Positions 31,583 to 40,142 are shown, counted from the stretch's first letter. The stretch is 64,000 bases of DNA from an uncultured Fibrobacter sp. (GCF_900316465.1 NZ_ONDD01000014.1:1-64000), one strand, 5' to 3'. Notes: generated by a model not told the origin, from the letters alone. A program made the numbers and translations.

Positions 31583-33978
31583 TGCCCGACTTTATTTCCA
31601 TACGCGGCTGCAGGCTGCACAACCTGAAGAATATCGACGCCCAGTTCCCGCTGGGCAAGATAACGGTGGTATGCGGGCCTTCGGGCTGCGGAAAGTCAAC
31701 GCTTGTGCTTGATACCCTGCACGGGGAATCCAAGCGCCGCTACTTGGAAACGCTTTCGCCGTTTGCGGCCGAATTGCTGGGCGGCAGGCGCATTATTCCG
31801 TTGGATAGCGCCGAAGGTTTGCCCGCAAGCCTTGCCGTGGGCCCGAGCCATGGCGAAACGCCCGCGAAGGCTTACGCATTGAGCATTTCGGAATGCGATT
31901 CGACTTTACGCGCCTTGTTTGCGGCGTACGCGAAGCCCGCCTGCCCCATTTGCGGAAAGCCCATGGAAAGCTTGAGCCGCGAAGACATGATTCGCGAGAT
32001 AGCAAGTCTGCCGCAAGGGAGCAAACTGCAATTTTTTGCAAGAGTTGACGCCGAGAAGCGCGCGAATCTTGATAAGTTGGCAGCGGTATTTCTGGCGCAA
32101 GGTTTTACGCGAGCCATGGCAGATGATGTCAGCTATTCGCTTGCCGACTTGACTGAAAACGAAAAGAAGATTGTCCCGAAGGAATTCTTTATTGTCGTGG
32201 ACCGCGTGATTGTCCGCGAGAACACGCGCACCCGCATTGCCGAAGCAGTCGATGGAGTCTTGAAGCTCACGCACGGCGAATTGATTCTAGACATCAACGG
32301 GAGCCGCAAACTTTTCAGCACGGTGCCGCGCTGCCCGGAACATGGAGCGCAGCTTTCGAGACCGCTCGCACCAGAAGACTTGTCGCCGTATTCCCGCACG
32401 AGCGTTTGTGAAAAATGTGGCGGCACCGGAATCATCGAAGACGGCGACAACAGCGAAGAATGCCCTGATTGCAAAGGACTTAGACTCAAGCAGAATTTTT
32501 TGAATGCGGCGATTGAAAGTAATTCAAGTGAAAATGAGCCGCGTAAAATCCGTACCACTTGGCAAGACATTTTAAGCACGCCTTTCGCGGAACTCGAAAG
32601 CCGGCTGCACGCCCTGTTTGACAATCGACTGTCGGCAAAGCAGCAACCCGCATTCCGCACATTGATTGACCGCATCCAGGCGATTGTCGACCTTAACATC
32701 GGTTACCTCACAGCAGGGCGTGCAGGCGCCACCCTATCGGGTGGCGAAGTCCAGAGACTTCGTCTTTCGAGCCTCAGCACCGGGCACCTGAACAATCTCT
32801 TGATTGTTCTCGACGAACCCGCCAGCGGTTTGCACCAGAGCGATGTCGAAGCCCTCTGGAAAGTTTTAAAGAAGGTGCAGTCCCGCGGCAACACGCTTGT
32901 CCTCATCGACCACAATCCCGCCCTCATCAAGAAAGCCGACTGGATCATTGAAATGGGTCCTGGCGCCGGCGAAAAGGGCGGCGAAATATTGTTGCAAGGA
33001 ACCGCGAAAGAAGTTCTCGGCAATCCGGTATCGCCCACAGGGAATTGGATCCGCTTGCTCGACGAGAAAAGGAGATTCCCGGTCGAGCCGGGAATGACAA
33101 AGGGCAAGTCGGGAAAGACATCCGCAAAGAAAGCAGCGACTATCGATGTCGAAGACTTCGCAATGTTCGACATGCAGCCGGTCACCGCACATTTCCCGGT
33201 GCAAAAGTTCAGCGTCATCACAGGTCAGAGCGGTAGCGGCAAGTCCACCATTTTCTTCAGGAACCTCGCCCCACGTGCATCCAAGGGCGAATTCGAAAGT
33301 CTCGGCATCCAAGCTCTATCGATTCTTTCGACAGGTGATTTCCACGGAAACCGCCGCAGTACCGTCGCCTCGGCCATCAACCTGAACACGATTCTCCGCG
33401 ACCTTTTCGCGAAGCTCCCCGAAAGCAAGGTCCGCGGCTACACCGCTAGCAAATTCGCGACGCACGCCCCCGGGGGCCGCTGCGAAAACTGCAAGGGCGA
33501 AGGCGTTATCCTCGACCCCGCGGGCTACGAAGAGTCCGAATGCCCCGTATGCCTCGGCAGACGCTTCAAAGACGAAATTCTCGAAGTCCGTTTCAAGTCG
33601 CTTTCCATTGCCGACATCTATGACCTAGAAGTCGGCGACGCCTACAAATTGTTCATTAATATGAAGCCTTTCGCCGACAAGCTCAAGCCGCTCGTAGACA
33701 CTGGCCTCGACTACCTGAAACTCGGACAAACCACGTCGCACCTTTCCGGCGGCGAACGCGCCAGGCTCCGCCTTTCCATTGCGCTCGCCCGAGCCAAGGC
33801 GCCGAATACGCTTTTCCTTTTCGACGAACCCGCCCGCGGCCTCCATCAAAAAGACATCCAGCATCTACTCAACCTGATTCGCGGCCTCACCGAAGCGGGC
33901 CACACCGTCATCGCCATCGAACATGCGCAAGACTTCGTGAACGCCGCCGATTACGTGGTTGAACTTTCGCGCAAGTAA
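31582..33978 (+). CDS. Short UvrA paralog (excinuclease ABC subunit A-like ATPase)
   Basis: A 798-residue UvrA homologue with both nucleotide-binding halves. Half one has Walker A CGPSGCGKST, zinc-finger-type CEKCGGTG and CPDCKG, signature LSGGEVQRLRLSSL, and Walker B LLIVLDEPASGLHQ. Half two has Walker A GQSGSGKST, zinc-finger CENCKGEG and CPVCLGRR, signature LSGGERARLRLS and Walker B LFLFDEPARGLH. It is about 140 residues shorter than classical UvrA and differs in the early region, so it may be a UvrA2-like paralog, not the main nucleotide-excision-repair protein. A palindrome encodes linker residues near position 500. Start and stop are linked to the upstream barrel gene by TAATG. Confidence 0.9.
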   Translation: MPDFISIRGCRLHNLKNIDAQFPLGKITVVCGPSGCGKSTLVLDTLHGESKRRYLETLSPFAAELLGGRRIIPLDSAEGLPASLAVGPSHGETPAKAYALSISECDSTLRALFAAYAKPACPICGKPMESLSREDMIREIASLPQGSKLQFFARVDAEKRANLDKLAAVFLAQGFTRAMADDVSYSLADLTENEKKIVPKEFFIVVDRVIVRENTRTRIAEAVDGVLKLTHGELILDINGSRKLFSTVPRCPEHGAQLSRPLAPEDLSPYSRTSVCEKCGGTGIIEDGDNSEECPDCKGLRLKQNFLNAAIESNSSENEPRKIRTTWQDILSTPFAELESRLHALFDNRLSAKQQPAFRTLIDRIQAIVDLNIGYLTAGRAGATLSGGEVQRLRLSSLSTGHLNNLLIVLDEPASGLHQSDVEALWKVLKKVQSRGNTLVLIDHNPALIKKADWIIEMGPGAGEKGGEILLQGTAKEVLGNPVSPTGNWIRLLDEKRRFPVEPGMTKGKSGKTSAKKAATIDVEDFAMFDMQPVTAHFPVQKFSVITGQSGSGKSTIFFRNLAPRASKGEFESLGIQALSILSTGDFHGNRRSTVASAINLNTILRDLFAKLPESKVRGYTASKFATHAPGGRCENCKGEGVILDPAGYEESECPVCLGRRFKDEILEVRFKSLSIADIYDLEVGDAYKLFINMKPFADKLKPLVDTGLDYLKLGQTTSHLSGGERARLRLSIALARAKAPNTLFLFDEPARGLHQKDIQHLLNLIRGLTEAGHTVIAIEHAQDFVNAADYVVELSRK
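33075..33095. repeat. REP-like palindrome inside the uvrA-like coding sequence
   Basis: ATTCCCGG (33075-33082), a 5-base loop, CCGGGAAT (33088-33095), flanked by G and GAC. It is read in frame as part of the linker between the two ATPase halves and shares the gATT...AATGA ends of the palindrome at 28004-28025. Confidence 0.55.
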
Positions 33979-33998
33979 CGCGCGATTTATTTTCGATT

Positions 33999-35015
33999 TT
34001 ACTTCAGAGATTTCTTCGCGGTTTCCAGCGTTTCAATCACCTTGTCGCACCAGGCGTCGAATTCGGGATCTTCTTTCTGGAATTCCGGATGGGCTAGCAC
34101 GTTTGCGATAGTGCGGCGGATTCCCTCATCAAAGCGGACTTCGGCGCGAAAATTCGACACGGCACGCTTGAGTTTGGAATTGTCAAACACCACGGAGTTC
34201 GCCTTGTCGCCGATGAGGCTCCCAGTCAAATCGTAGTCACTTACATCCGCAAGGAACTGCGAAGACACGTAGTAGGGCTTGAGTTCAACACCCAGCGCAT
34301 CGGCAACCGCCTTGTAAATCTGGTTCCAAGTGAGCGTTTCGTCACTCGTAATCTGGAACGATTCTCCGATGGCATGGACGTTACCCATCAGGCCCACAAA
34401 GCCCCGAGCAAAGTCAGTATTGAAAGTCATTGTCCAGAGGCTGGTGCCGTCGCCGTGAATAATCACGGGCTTGCCTTCGAGCATGCGCTTTGCCACCTGC
34501 CAGCTGCCGTTCTTGCCGTGAACACCCAGCGGGATGCTGCGTTCGTCGTAGGTATGGCTCGGGCGCACAATCGTAATGGGGAAACCTTCTTCGCGGTACT
34601 TGCGCATTAGGAATTCCTCCCCCGCAATCTTGTTGCGGGAATATTCCCAGTACGGATTCGCGAGAGGCGTGCCCTCGGTAATGCGATAATCCGAAAGCGG
34701 TTTCTGGTAAGCGCTCGCAGAACTGATGTACATGAACTGCTTGGTATTTCCCTTGAACAGGCGGTAGTCGCGTTCCAGCGCACTCGGATGAAATACGATG
34801 AAGTCGCAGACGACATCGAACTGCATGCCCTTGATTTTTTCAGCAACAGCAGCTTCATCGTAGATATCCGCCTGAATGATTTCAACACCTGCGGGGATGT
34901 CTTCTGCAGGGCGATTTCCGCGATTAAGCAGGTACAGTTTCCAACCCTGAGCCACCGCAAGGCGCGTAATCGCCATGCTGATGGTTCCTGTACCGCCGAT
35001 AAAAAGTGCGTTCAT
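33999..35015 (-). CDS. NAD-dependent epimerase/dehydratase-like SDR protein
   Basis: A 338-residue extended short-chain dehydrogenase. The dinucleotide motif is FIGGTGTISMAITRLA, close to the GxxGxxS variant of atypical SDRs (CSP41-like). The catalytic Y/K pair appears in WEYSRNKIAGEEF, with serines in FMYISSASAYQ. C-terminal residues resemble sugar-nucleotide epimerases (TSDETLTWNQIYKAVADAL). The substrate is unknown. The nearest neighbours give no pathway clue. Its leader carries a G-poor word repeat. Confidence 0.85.
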   Translation of the reverse strand: MNALFIGGTGTISMAITRLAVAQGWKLYLLNRGNRPAEDIPAGVEIIQADIYDEAAVAEKIKGMQFDVVCDFIVFHPSALERDYRLFKGNTKQFMYISSASAYQKPLSDYRITEGTPLANPYWEYSRNKIAGEEFLMRKYREEGFPITIVRPSHTYDERSIPLGVHGKNGSWQVAKRMLEGKPVIIHGDGTSLWTMTFNTDFARGFVGLMGNVHAIGESFQITSDETLTWNQIYKAVADALGVELKPYYVSSQFLADVSDYDLTGSLIGDKANSVVFDNSKLKRAVSNFRAEVRFDEGIRRTIANVLAHPEFQKEDPEFDAWCDKVIETLETAKKSLK

Positions 35016-35050
35016 AAGAAAACAAATAGTAATTAGGAATTAAAAAGGAA

Positions 35051-35075
35051 TGTGTGATGTGAAATGTGAGATGAC
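35051..35075 (-). repeat. G-poor word repeat in the SDR gene leader
   Basis: The sense-strand leader contains CATCTCACATTTC and CACATCACACATTCC. The plus-strand 13-mer GAAATGTGAGATG (35061-35073) recurs at 62775-62787. Confidence 0.5.
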
Positions 35076-35194
35076 AAATCCAAAATTATTCATTTCACAC
35101 TTGTACTCTCACTTCGCTCAAGTACCAAATGCTAGGTTCGGCCATGTTCAAGCAAGCTTGACCGCGGCACTCACCTTACGCATTTTTCACATTT

Positions 35195-36370
35195 TTACAG
35201 TTTTGCATGTGCGGCGATGGTGTAAATCGCGGTCACGTCCTTTGCCTTGAGAGGCACGAAACCCCAGCCGTCACCCGGATTCAGCTTTTCAACCAGCTTC
35301 GGGATATCTTCTTCTTTTGCGCCGAGTTCAGCAAAGTTGATGGGCATACCGATAGAATGCAAGAAACGGCGGAAAGCCTTGATGCCCTCGAGGGCGGTCG
35401 CCTTCGGGTTCTCGAAATTCATCTCGCAACCGAACACGCGGGTGGCCATCTGGGCAAAGCGCATCACGTTGTGGTCCACCACATATTCCATCCAGGCGGG
35501 CATAATGACCGCAAGGCCCGCGCCATGGGCGCAGTCGTAAAGCGCCGAAAGTTCATGTTCGATGGCGTGGCTGTTCCAGTCCTGACTGCGCCCGCAGCCC
35601 ACAACACCGTTGTGGGCTACCGTCCCCGCCCACATGATGTTCGCACGGACCTGGTAGTTGGCGGGGTCGGCAATGGCGCGCGGGCCCTCCTTCACCATCG
35701 TTAAAAGCACCGCTTCGCACAGGCGGTCGGTGATTTCCACTTCGAGCGTATTCGTGAAGTAGCGTTCAAACACATGCGCCATGATGTCGGTGATGCCGCA
35801 GGCCGTCTGGTAGGCCGGCAACGTGCAAAGGAGTGCCGGATTCTGTACCGCGAACTTCGGGCGAATATGTTCGCTGCTCGCCCCGCGCTTGAGCATGCCG
35901 TCTTCCTTGGTAATCACGGAGTCGCCGCTACCTTCGGAACCGGCCGCCGCAATGGTCTGCACCACGCCAATCGGGAGAGCCGCTGCCGCCGAAGCCTTGC
36001 CCTCGTAAAAATCCCAAAAATCGCCCTTGTAGGGAACACCCATCGCAATGGCCTTGGAGCTATCAATCGTGGAGCCGCCGCCCACCGCCAAAATAAAATC
36101 AATCCCATTTTCGCGGACAATTTCAATACCCTTGTACACGAGCGAATCGTGCGGGTTCGGCTTCACGCCGCCGAGTTCCACATGCGGGATACCAGCCGCA
36201 TCGAGGCTAGCCTTAACGCGGTCAATCAAGCCCGAACGCACCGCAGAACCCCCACCGTAATGAATCAGCACCTTGGTGCCGCCATACTTTTTCACGAGTT
36301 CACCGCATTCATTTTCGCGGTTCATACCAAATACGAATTCTGTGGGGCTGTAAAAGTTGAAATTATCCAT
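35195..36370 (-). CDS. Iron-containing (group III) alcohol dehydrogenase, butanol-dehydrogenase type
   Basis: AGAGGAT supports the ATG at 36370, giving 391 residues. The NAD(P) region has LIHYGGGSAVRSGLIDRV, and FILAVGGGSTIDSSKAIA is a family signature. The metal site includes DIMAHVFERYF and HAIEHELSALYDCAHGAGLA. The pattern matches BdhA/YqhD-like enzymes that reduce aldehydes with NAD(P)H. In a fermenter it could dispose of electrons or detoxify aldehydes, but the substrate cannot be read from sequence. It has its own leader, with a terminator upstream that belongs to the neighbouring gene. Confidence 0.93.
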   Translation of the reverse strand: MDNFNFYSPTEFVFGMNRENECGELVKKYGGTKVLIHYGGGSAVRSGLIDRVKASLDAAGIPHVELGGVKPNPHDSLVYKGIEIVRENGIDFILAVGGGSTIDSSKAIAMGVPYKGDFWDFYEGKASAAAALPIGVVQTIAAAGSEGSGDSVITKEDGMLKRGASSEHIRPKFAVQNPALLCTLPAYQTACGITDIMAHVFERYFTNTLEVEITDRLCEAVLLTMVKEGPRAIADPANYQVRANIMWAGTVAHNGVVGCGRSQDWNSHAIEHELSALYDCAHGAGLAVIMPAWMEYVVDHNVMRFAQMATRVFGCEMNFENPKATALEGIKAFRRFLHSIGMPINFAELGAKEEDIPKLVEKLNPGDGWGFVPLKAKDVTAIYTIAAHAKL

Positions 36371-36401
36371 GTTTATCCTCTTGTTTCTCCTAAAAATACA
36401 A

Positions 36402-36429
36402 GAAAATCCCGCCAAAAAGCGGGATTTTC
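36402..36429. terminator. Bidirectional terminator upstream of the alcohol dehydrogenase gene
   Basis: GAAAATCCCGC and GCGGGATTTTC are perfect arms (36402-36412 and 36419-36429) with a CAAAAA loop. On the minus strand it ends the preceding small-protein transcript. Confidence 0.8.
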
Positions 36430-36466
36430 ACAAGAATTCCGTTCACAAGCGGAACCATTCCCTTTA

Positions 36467-37009
36467 TTACCAGAAATGAACGCCAACTCCCAAATAAACG
36501 CGATGATACCATTCTTTTTCGACCGAAGGTTTTTCTTCTGAAGGATTATAGCCTATCGTCTCGATATCGGGAGCGTAATAAATTCCCATATACCGAAATT
36601 TCAAAGTCATGTAAGTGGCTCCTTGGAAATCGCCGGGCCTTTTAGACATCCAAAAACGGAAATCCACTTGCAAGCCAGTCGTAAAAAGATCATACCAACC
36701 CACAAACGGCTGAAACTTTAGCCACTTGTTTTCATACACATCTATACCGGCTGTAATGAAAAACGCATCCGAGAACTTTCCTCCCACAAACATTGATGGC
36801 GTCACAATGAGTCGCGATATCTGTACGGGAACACCAAATAACGTTTCACCAAGCAAAAACGCCTCTATACCAAATCCACCAGTATAAAACTTTTCCTCAT
36901 AATAATTGCTGAATTGATTATCTTCATACAGGTCAAGTTCTTTATCTTGACCAAGAACAACCACACAAAAACAAAGAATAGCAAGAAAAACATTCCTAAC
37001 CATACACAT
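36467..37009 (-). CDS. Small secreted beta-rich protein, probable outer-membrane barrel
   Basis: The start is either ATG 37009 or ATG 37003, two codons apart, giving 178-180 residues. A signal peptide follows (VFLAILCFCVVVLG). The rest is rich in aromatic beta strands (AFFITAGIDVYENKWLKFQ, YMTLKFRYMGIYYA) and ends with VYLGVGVHFW, a C-terminal aromatic strand as in outer-membrane barrels. No family is recognised. No clear ribosome binding site is seen. A TATATTTAATG stretch directly upstream may be a promoter with a short leader. Confidence 0.65.
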   Translation of the reverse strand: MCMVRNVFLAILCFCVVVLGQDKELDLYEDNQFSNYYEEKFYTGGFGIEAFLLGETLFGVPVQISRLIVTPSMFVGGKFSDAFFITAGIDVYENKWLKFQPFVGWYDLFTTGLQVDFRFWMSKRPGDFQGATYMTLKFRYMGIYYAPDIETIGYNPSEEKPSVEKEWYHRVYLGVGVHFW

Positions 37010-37027
37010 TAAATATAAAACAAAAAT

Positions 37028-37066
37028 CCCATAAAAAAAAATCCCCGGCACAAAGCCAGGGAATTT
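37028..37066 (-). terminator. Terminator at the end of the argJ repeat region
   Basis: On the minus strand an imperfect stem (ATTCCC/GGGGAT-type, with GGC/GCC, 37041-37064) precedes a run of nine T. It follows the repeat cluster downstream of argJ. Confidence 0.6.
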
Positions 37067-37124
37067 TGAAAGAGCTTTCTTTCTACGCGTTAGAGCCGAG
37101 CGCTTGGATTACGTCGTGCCGTGA

Positions 37125-37239
37125 GCAACAAACGCCTCGTATTGCGATTACATCGCATAAACTGGAGCCTCAACAATAGAAACAAGTAAACTTGTTTCTG
37201 CTGTACTCGGCTTAGGTTTATTTAACGAGGCGTGGTTGC
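37125..37239. repeat. Hairpin-family copy C with an 80-nt loop insertion
   Basis: On the plus strand GCAAC (37125-37129) pairs with GTTGC (37235-37239), and ACGCCTCGT (37132-37140) with ACGAGGCGT (37225-37233). The loop is 84 nt, compared with 4 nt in other copies. It contains the perfect hairpin AGAAACAAGT/ACTTGTTTCT (37178-37199) and TGCGAT/ATCGCA (37143-37157). Confidence 0.7.
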
Positions 37240-37284
37240 GAGATAATCGGCTCCTGTATAAGGATTCTGTTGAGTTTAGCCATC

Positions 37285-37376
37285 CCGTGAGCCACAAGCG
37301 ACTCGTCCTAACGAGTCGTGGTGGCGAGAGCGAGGCGATATCACATTCTTGTTTATGCGATAGAGCCGAGCGGTCT
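37285..37376 (-). repeat. Hairpin-family copy B directly after argJ
   Basis: Read on the minus strand, argJ ends TAATAAGACC and then GCTCGGCTCTATCGCATAA, a conserved stretch of about 45 bases, and the hairpin follows: GCCAC, CGACTCGT, loop TAGG, ACGAGTCG, GTGGC (37325-37291). It is nearly identical to copy A after purC except for paired changes in both stems. Confidence 0.75.
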
Positions 37377-37378
37377 TA

Positions 37379-38596
37379 TTAGGTCGTATATTCGGCGTTG
37401 ATCTTAACGTAGTCGTAGCTCAAGTCGCAAGTGAATGCGCTAGCGCTAGCATGACCGATGTTAAGAACGAGCGTTACTTTGTATTCACGCTGGCGGACTA
37501 CCGCACGCAGAGCCTTGGTCTGTTCTTCGTCGAGCTGCACCGGGCGGCCGTTAGAAAGCACCTGCACGTCGCCAAAGAAAAGGTCCGTCTGTTCGGCGAT
37601 CATGTTGCAGCCACTGCTACCTGCGCTGCTCAAAATGCGGCCCCAGTTCGGGTCTTCGCCGAACATAGCGCACTTGGCCAAGTTAGACGTACCAATGAAG
37701 CGAGCCATGCGCAAAGCCTCTTCGTGGCTTTCGGCCTTTTCGATGCAAAGTTCAATCAGCTTGGTTGCACCTTCGCCGTCGCGAACGATATCCTTGGCCA
37801 GTTCCTTCATCACAAGCATCAGTGCGGCGCGGAATTCGCCCTGTTCGGAGAGCGTTAAATCTTCGTACTTGAGGCCGCTCATGCCGTTAGCCAGGAGAAT
37901 GCAAGTGTCGTTCGTGCTGGTGTCGCCATCGACCGTAATCGCATTGAAGGAATCGGCGATATCGGCGCGGAATTCAGCAAAGAAATCGATCGGCAAAGCA
38001 AGGTCAGTAGTAATAAAGGCAAGCATCGTAGCCATGTTCGGGTGAATCATGCCCGAGCCCTTGCAGGCGCCACCAATCGTCACCACACCCTTTTCGGTCT
38101 GGATTTCAACGGCATGGCTCTTGAGCGCAAGGTCAGTCGTGAGGATTGCGCGGCCAAATTCTTCAGAAGCGTCGGCATGGAGCTTTTCGACAAGCTTCGG
38201 GATACCGGCTTCAATCTTGTCCATCGGCATCAGGTGGCCGATCACACCGGTGCTGCAAACGAGCACGCTCTTCGGAGTAAGCTTCAAGGCTTCTTCGGTA
38301 AGGACAGCCATGCGTTCTGCATCGCGCAAGCCCTGTTCGCCGGTACAGGCGTTTGCGTTACCGCTGTTCACCACAACAGCAGAAGCAAAGTGGGCATGTT
38401 CAAGAGCAGCTTTGTCATAAAGCACCGGAGCAGCCTTCACCTTGTTCGTTGTAAACACGGCAAAGCAACGTGCAGCCTTTTCACTCTTCAAAAGAGCCAT
38501 GTCAGCGTTACCGCTGGCCTTAATGCCTGCACAAATACCAGATGCGGTGAACCCCTTCGGGGAGCAGACGCCGCCTTTTTCCAATACAGTGTACAT
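37379..38596 (-). CDS. argJ: Bifunctional glutamate N-acetyltransferase/amino-acid acetyltransferase
   Basis: A 405-residue ArgJ of arginine synthesis, which transfers the acetyl group of N-acetylornithine to glutamate (or uses acetyl-CoA). The self-processing site is GMIHPNMATMLAF, with Thr190 as nucleophile and new N-terminus. CSTGVIGHLMPMD provides the oxyanion-hole TG pair. NSGNANACTGEQGL and GEDPNWGRILSSAGSSG are further signatures. The proenzyme length is normal. AGGAG precedes the ATG, with a TATAAT hexamer in the divergent region shared with greA. No other arg gene is adjacent. Confidence 0.96.
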   Translation of the reverse strand: MYTVLEKGGVCSPKGFTASGICAGIKASGNADMALLKSEKAARCFAVFTTNKVKAAPVLYDKAALEHAHFASAVVVNSGNANACTGEQGLRDAERMAVLTEEALKLTPKSVLVCSTGVIGHLMPMDKIEAGIPKLVEKLHADASEEFGRAILTTDLALKSHAVEIQTEKGVVTIGGACKGSGMIHPNMATMLAFITTDLALPIDFFAEFRADIADSFNAITVDGDTSTNDTCILLANGMSGLKYEDLTLSEQGEFRAALMLVMKELAKDIVRDGEGATKLIELCIEKAESHEEALRMARFIGTSNLAKCAMFGEDPNWGRILSSAGSSGCNMIAEQTDLFFGDVQVLSNGRPVQLDEEQTKALRAVVRQREYKVTLVLNIGHASASAFTCDLSYDYVKINAEYTT

Positions 38597-38696
38597 AGAA
38601 TCTCCTATTGTTTTTTACCCCCTAAATTATAGCAAAAAAGCGACTATGTTGAACAGCCCCCGCTTCTGCTCCACAAAAAAATTCTAATTTAAGGTC

Positions 38697-39161
38697 ATGG
38701 CTAAAACACCCTGTACTAAAGAAACTTACGATAAGATGGTTGAACGTTACACCTTCCTCAAGAAGGTCGAACGTCCCCGTGTTGTAGATGAAATGGAAGA
38801 AGCCCGCAAGCAAGGCGACCTGAGCGAAAACGCCGAATACCACGCCGCCAAGGAAATGCTGGCTCATATTGACCTGGAACTTCCCAAACTGGAAGACCAG
38901 ATTTCCAATGCAATCATCGTTGAATTTGACGCTAACTCCGACACCGTCCGCTTCGGCGCCACCGTCACCGCTAAAAACCTCGCTACCAAGAAGGAAGTGG
39001 TCTATCAGCTGGTGAGCCCCGAAGGCGTTGATCCGATGAACGGTAAAATCAGCTTCAAGAGCCCCATGGGTTCCGCTTTCATGGGCAAAAAGAAGGGTGA
39101 AATCGTCGAAGTCGTCACCCCCAAGGGCAAGAACCGCTTCGAAATCGTCGACTTCAAGTAA
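38697..39161 (+). CDS. greA: Transcription elongation factor GreA
   Basis: A 154-residue GreA: an N-terminal coiled coil (RPRVVDEMEEARKQGDLSEN followed by AEYHAAKE) with the acidic tip that enters the RNA polymerase secondary channel, and a C-terminal FKBP-like domain ending SPMGSAFMGKKKGEIVEV. It stimulates cleavage of backtracked transcripts. A TAATTT element ends only about five bases before the ATG, and no ribosome binding site is seen, so the mRNA may be leaderless. holA follows after 3 bp. Confidence 0.95.
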   Translation: MAKTPCTKETYDKMVERYTFLKKVERPRVVDEMEEARKQGDLSENAEYHAAKEMLAHIDLELPKLEDQISNAIIVEFDANSDTVRFGATVTAKNLATKKEVVYQLVSPEGVDPMNGKISFKSPMGSAFMGKKKGEIVEVVTPKGKNRFEIVDFK

Positions 39162-39164
39162 GCT

Positions 39165-40142
39165 ATGATTCTAGCCCTCATCGGCAAAGACCAGTTTTCC
39201 AAGGACAAGCAGGTCGACAAGTTCCTGACCGATGCCCTTGGAGACCGCAAGAACGACCCGCTGTCTAAGCAGGTCGTGTATGCCACCGACACGAACATTC
39301 CGTCGGTTGCCGGGCTCATTATGGAAAGCTGCGGCGCCGTTTCGATGTTTGCTCCGGAACAGGCGGTGGTCGTCCGCAATGCCGACGCCATGAAGGCCGA
39401 TGAATCCAAGGCACTCGCCCGCTGGCTTAAAGACGCCCCCGATTGCAAGCTGTTGCTCGATTTTGACGAACTCCGCGCAACTTCGGAACTCTACAAGATT
39501 CTGCAAAAAGTCGGCAAAATCGAAAAGTACGAAGAACCCAAGCAGTACAAGATGCAGGAATGGATTGCATCGAACGTACCCGCCCACTTCGGAAAGCCGA
39601 TCGAGCCCGCCGCCAGCCAGTACCTGGCCGACGCCTTGGGCACCGACACCAAGCTCGTTTGCGAAGAGTTGGAAAAGGTCCTTACCTACGACCCCGACTG
39701 TGCCAAGTTCACCTACGATCTCGTGAAGACGATGATTATGCCCCGCCGCGAAATCCCGCCTTACGAAATCCTGAATTTCTTCGGCATGCGAGACGCCGTG
39801 GGCTTTACCCGCAAGCTTCACGAATTCCTTTACAACAACAGCAGCAAGAATGCCGACGCCATCAGCCTCGTGAATGCGCTTTACAGCCATTCCATCGACC
39901 TGCTGAACTTCATGTCGCTCACCGCCAAGAAGATGAGCGCCGAAGACGCCGCCAAGGCATTAGGCAAGAACTATTTCTTGTTCTGCAAACAGGGCAACGC
40001 TGCCGAATGTTGCCGCCGCTGGGGCAAGCCGCTCCTCTGCCGCGTAATTCGCCGTCTTGCCGACCTCAACTACGAATTCAAGAGTTCGAGCTGGACTGTG
40101 ACAAGTCAGGAACTTGCCCTCGCCGCATTGGTGGTGAGATAG
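39165..40142 (+). CDS. holA: DNA polymerase III delta subunit-like protein
   Basis: A 325-residue HolA. The N-terminal domain resembles the AAA-like delta fold without a Walker motif (MILALIGKDQFSKDKQVDKF, with the partner-contact region QAVVVRNADAMKADES). The middle has the family segment LADALGTDTKLVCEELEKVL and the C-terminal collar domain (ISLVNALYSHSIDLLNFMSL). It loads the beta clamp together with gamma/tau. Weak conservation is normal for this family. It is coupled to greA and followed by a bidirectional terminator. Confidence 0.85.
   Translation: MILALIGKDQFSKDKQVDKFLTDALGDRKNDPLSKQVVYATDTNIPSVAGLIMESCGAVSMFAPEQAVVVRNADAMKADESKALARWLKDAPDCKLLLDFDELRATSELYKILQKVGKIEKYEEPKQYKMQEWIASNVPAHFGKPIEPAASQYLADALGTDTKLVCEELEKVLTYDPDCAKFTYDLVKTMIMPRREIPPYEILNFFGMRDAVGFTRKLHEFLYNNSSKNADAISLVNALYSHSIDLLNFMSLTAKKMSAEDAAKALGKNYFLFCKQGNAAECCRRWGKPLLCRVIRRLADLNYEFKSSSWTVTSQELALAALVVR

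Noticed and set aside
37125..37239. Integron attC sites as explanation for the hairpin family
   Set aside because: The ends (GCAAC ... GTTGC) do not fit the RYYYAAC/GTTRRRY core rule, no integrase or cassette array is nearby, and the copies flank unrelated housekeeping genes.
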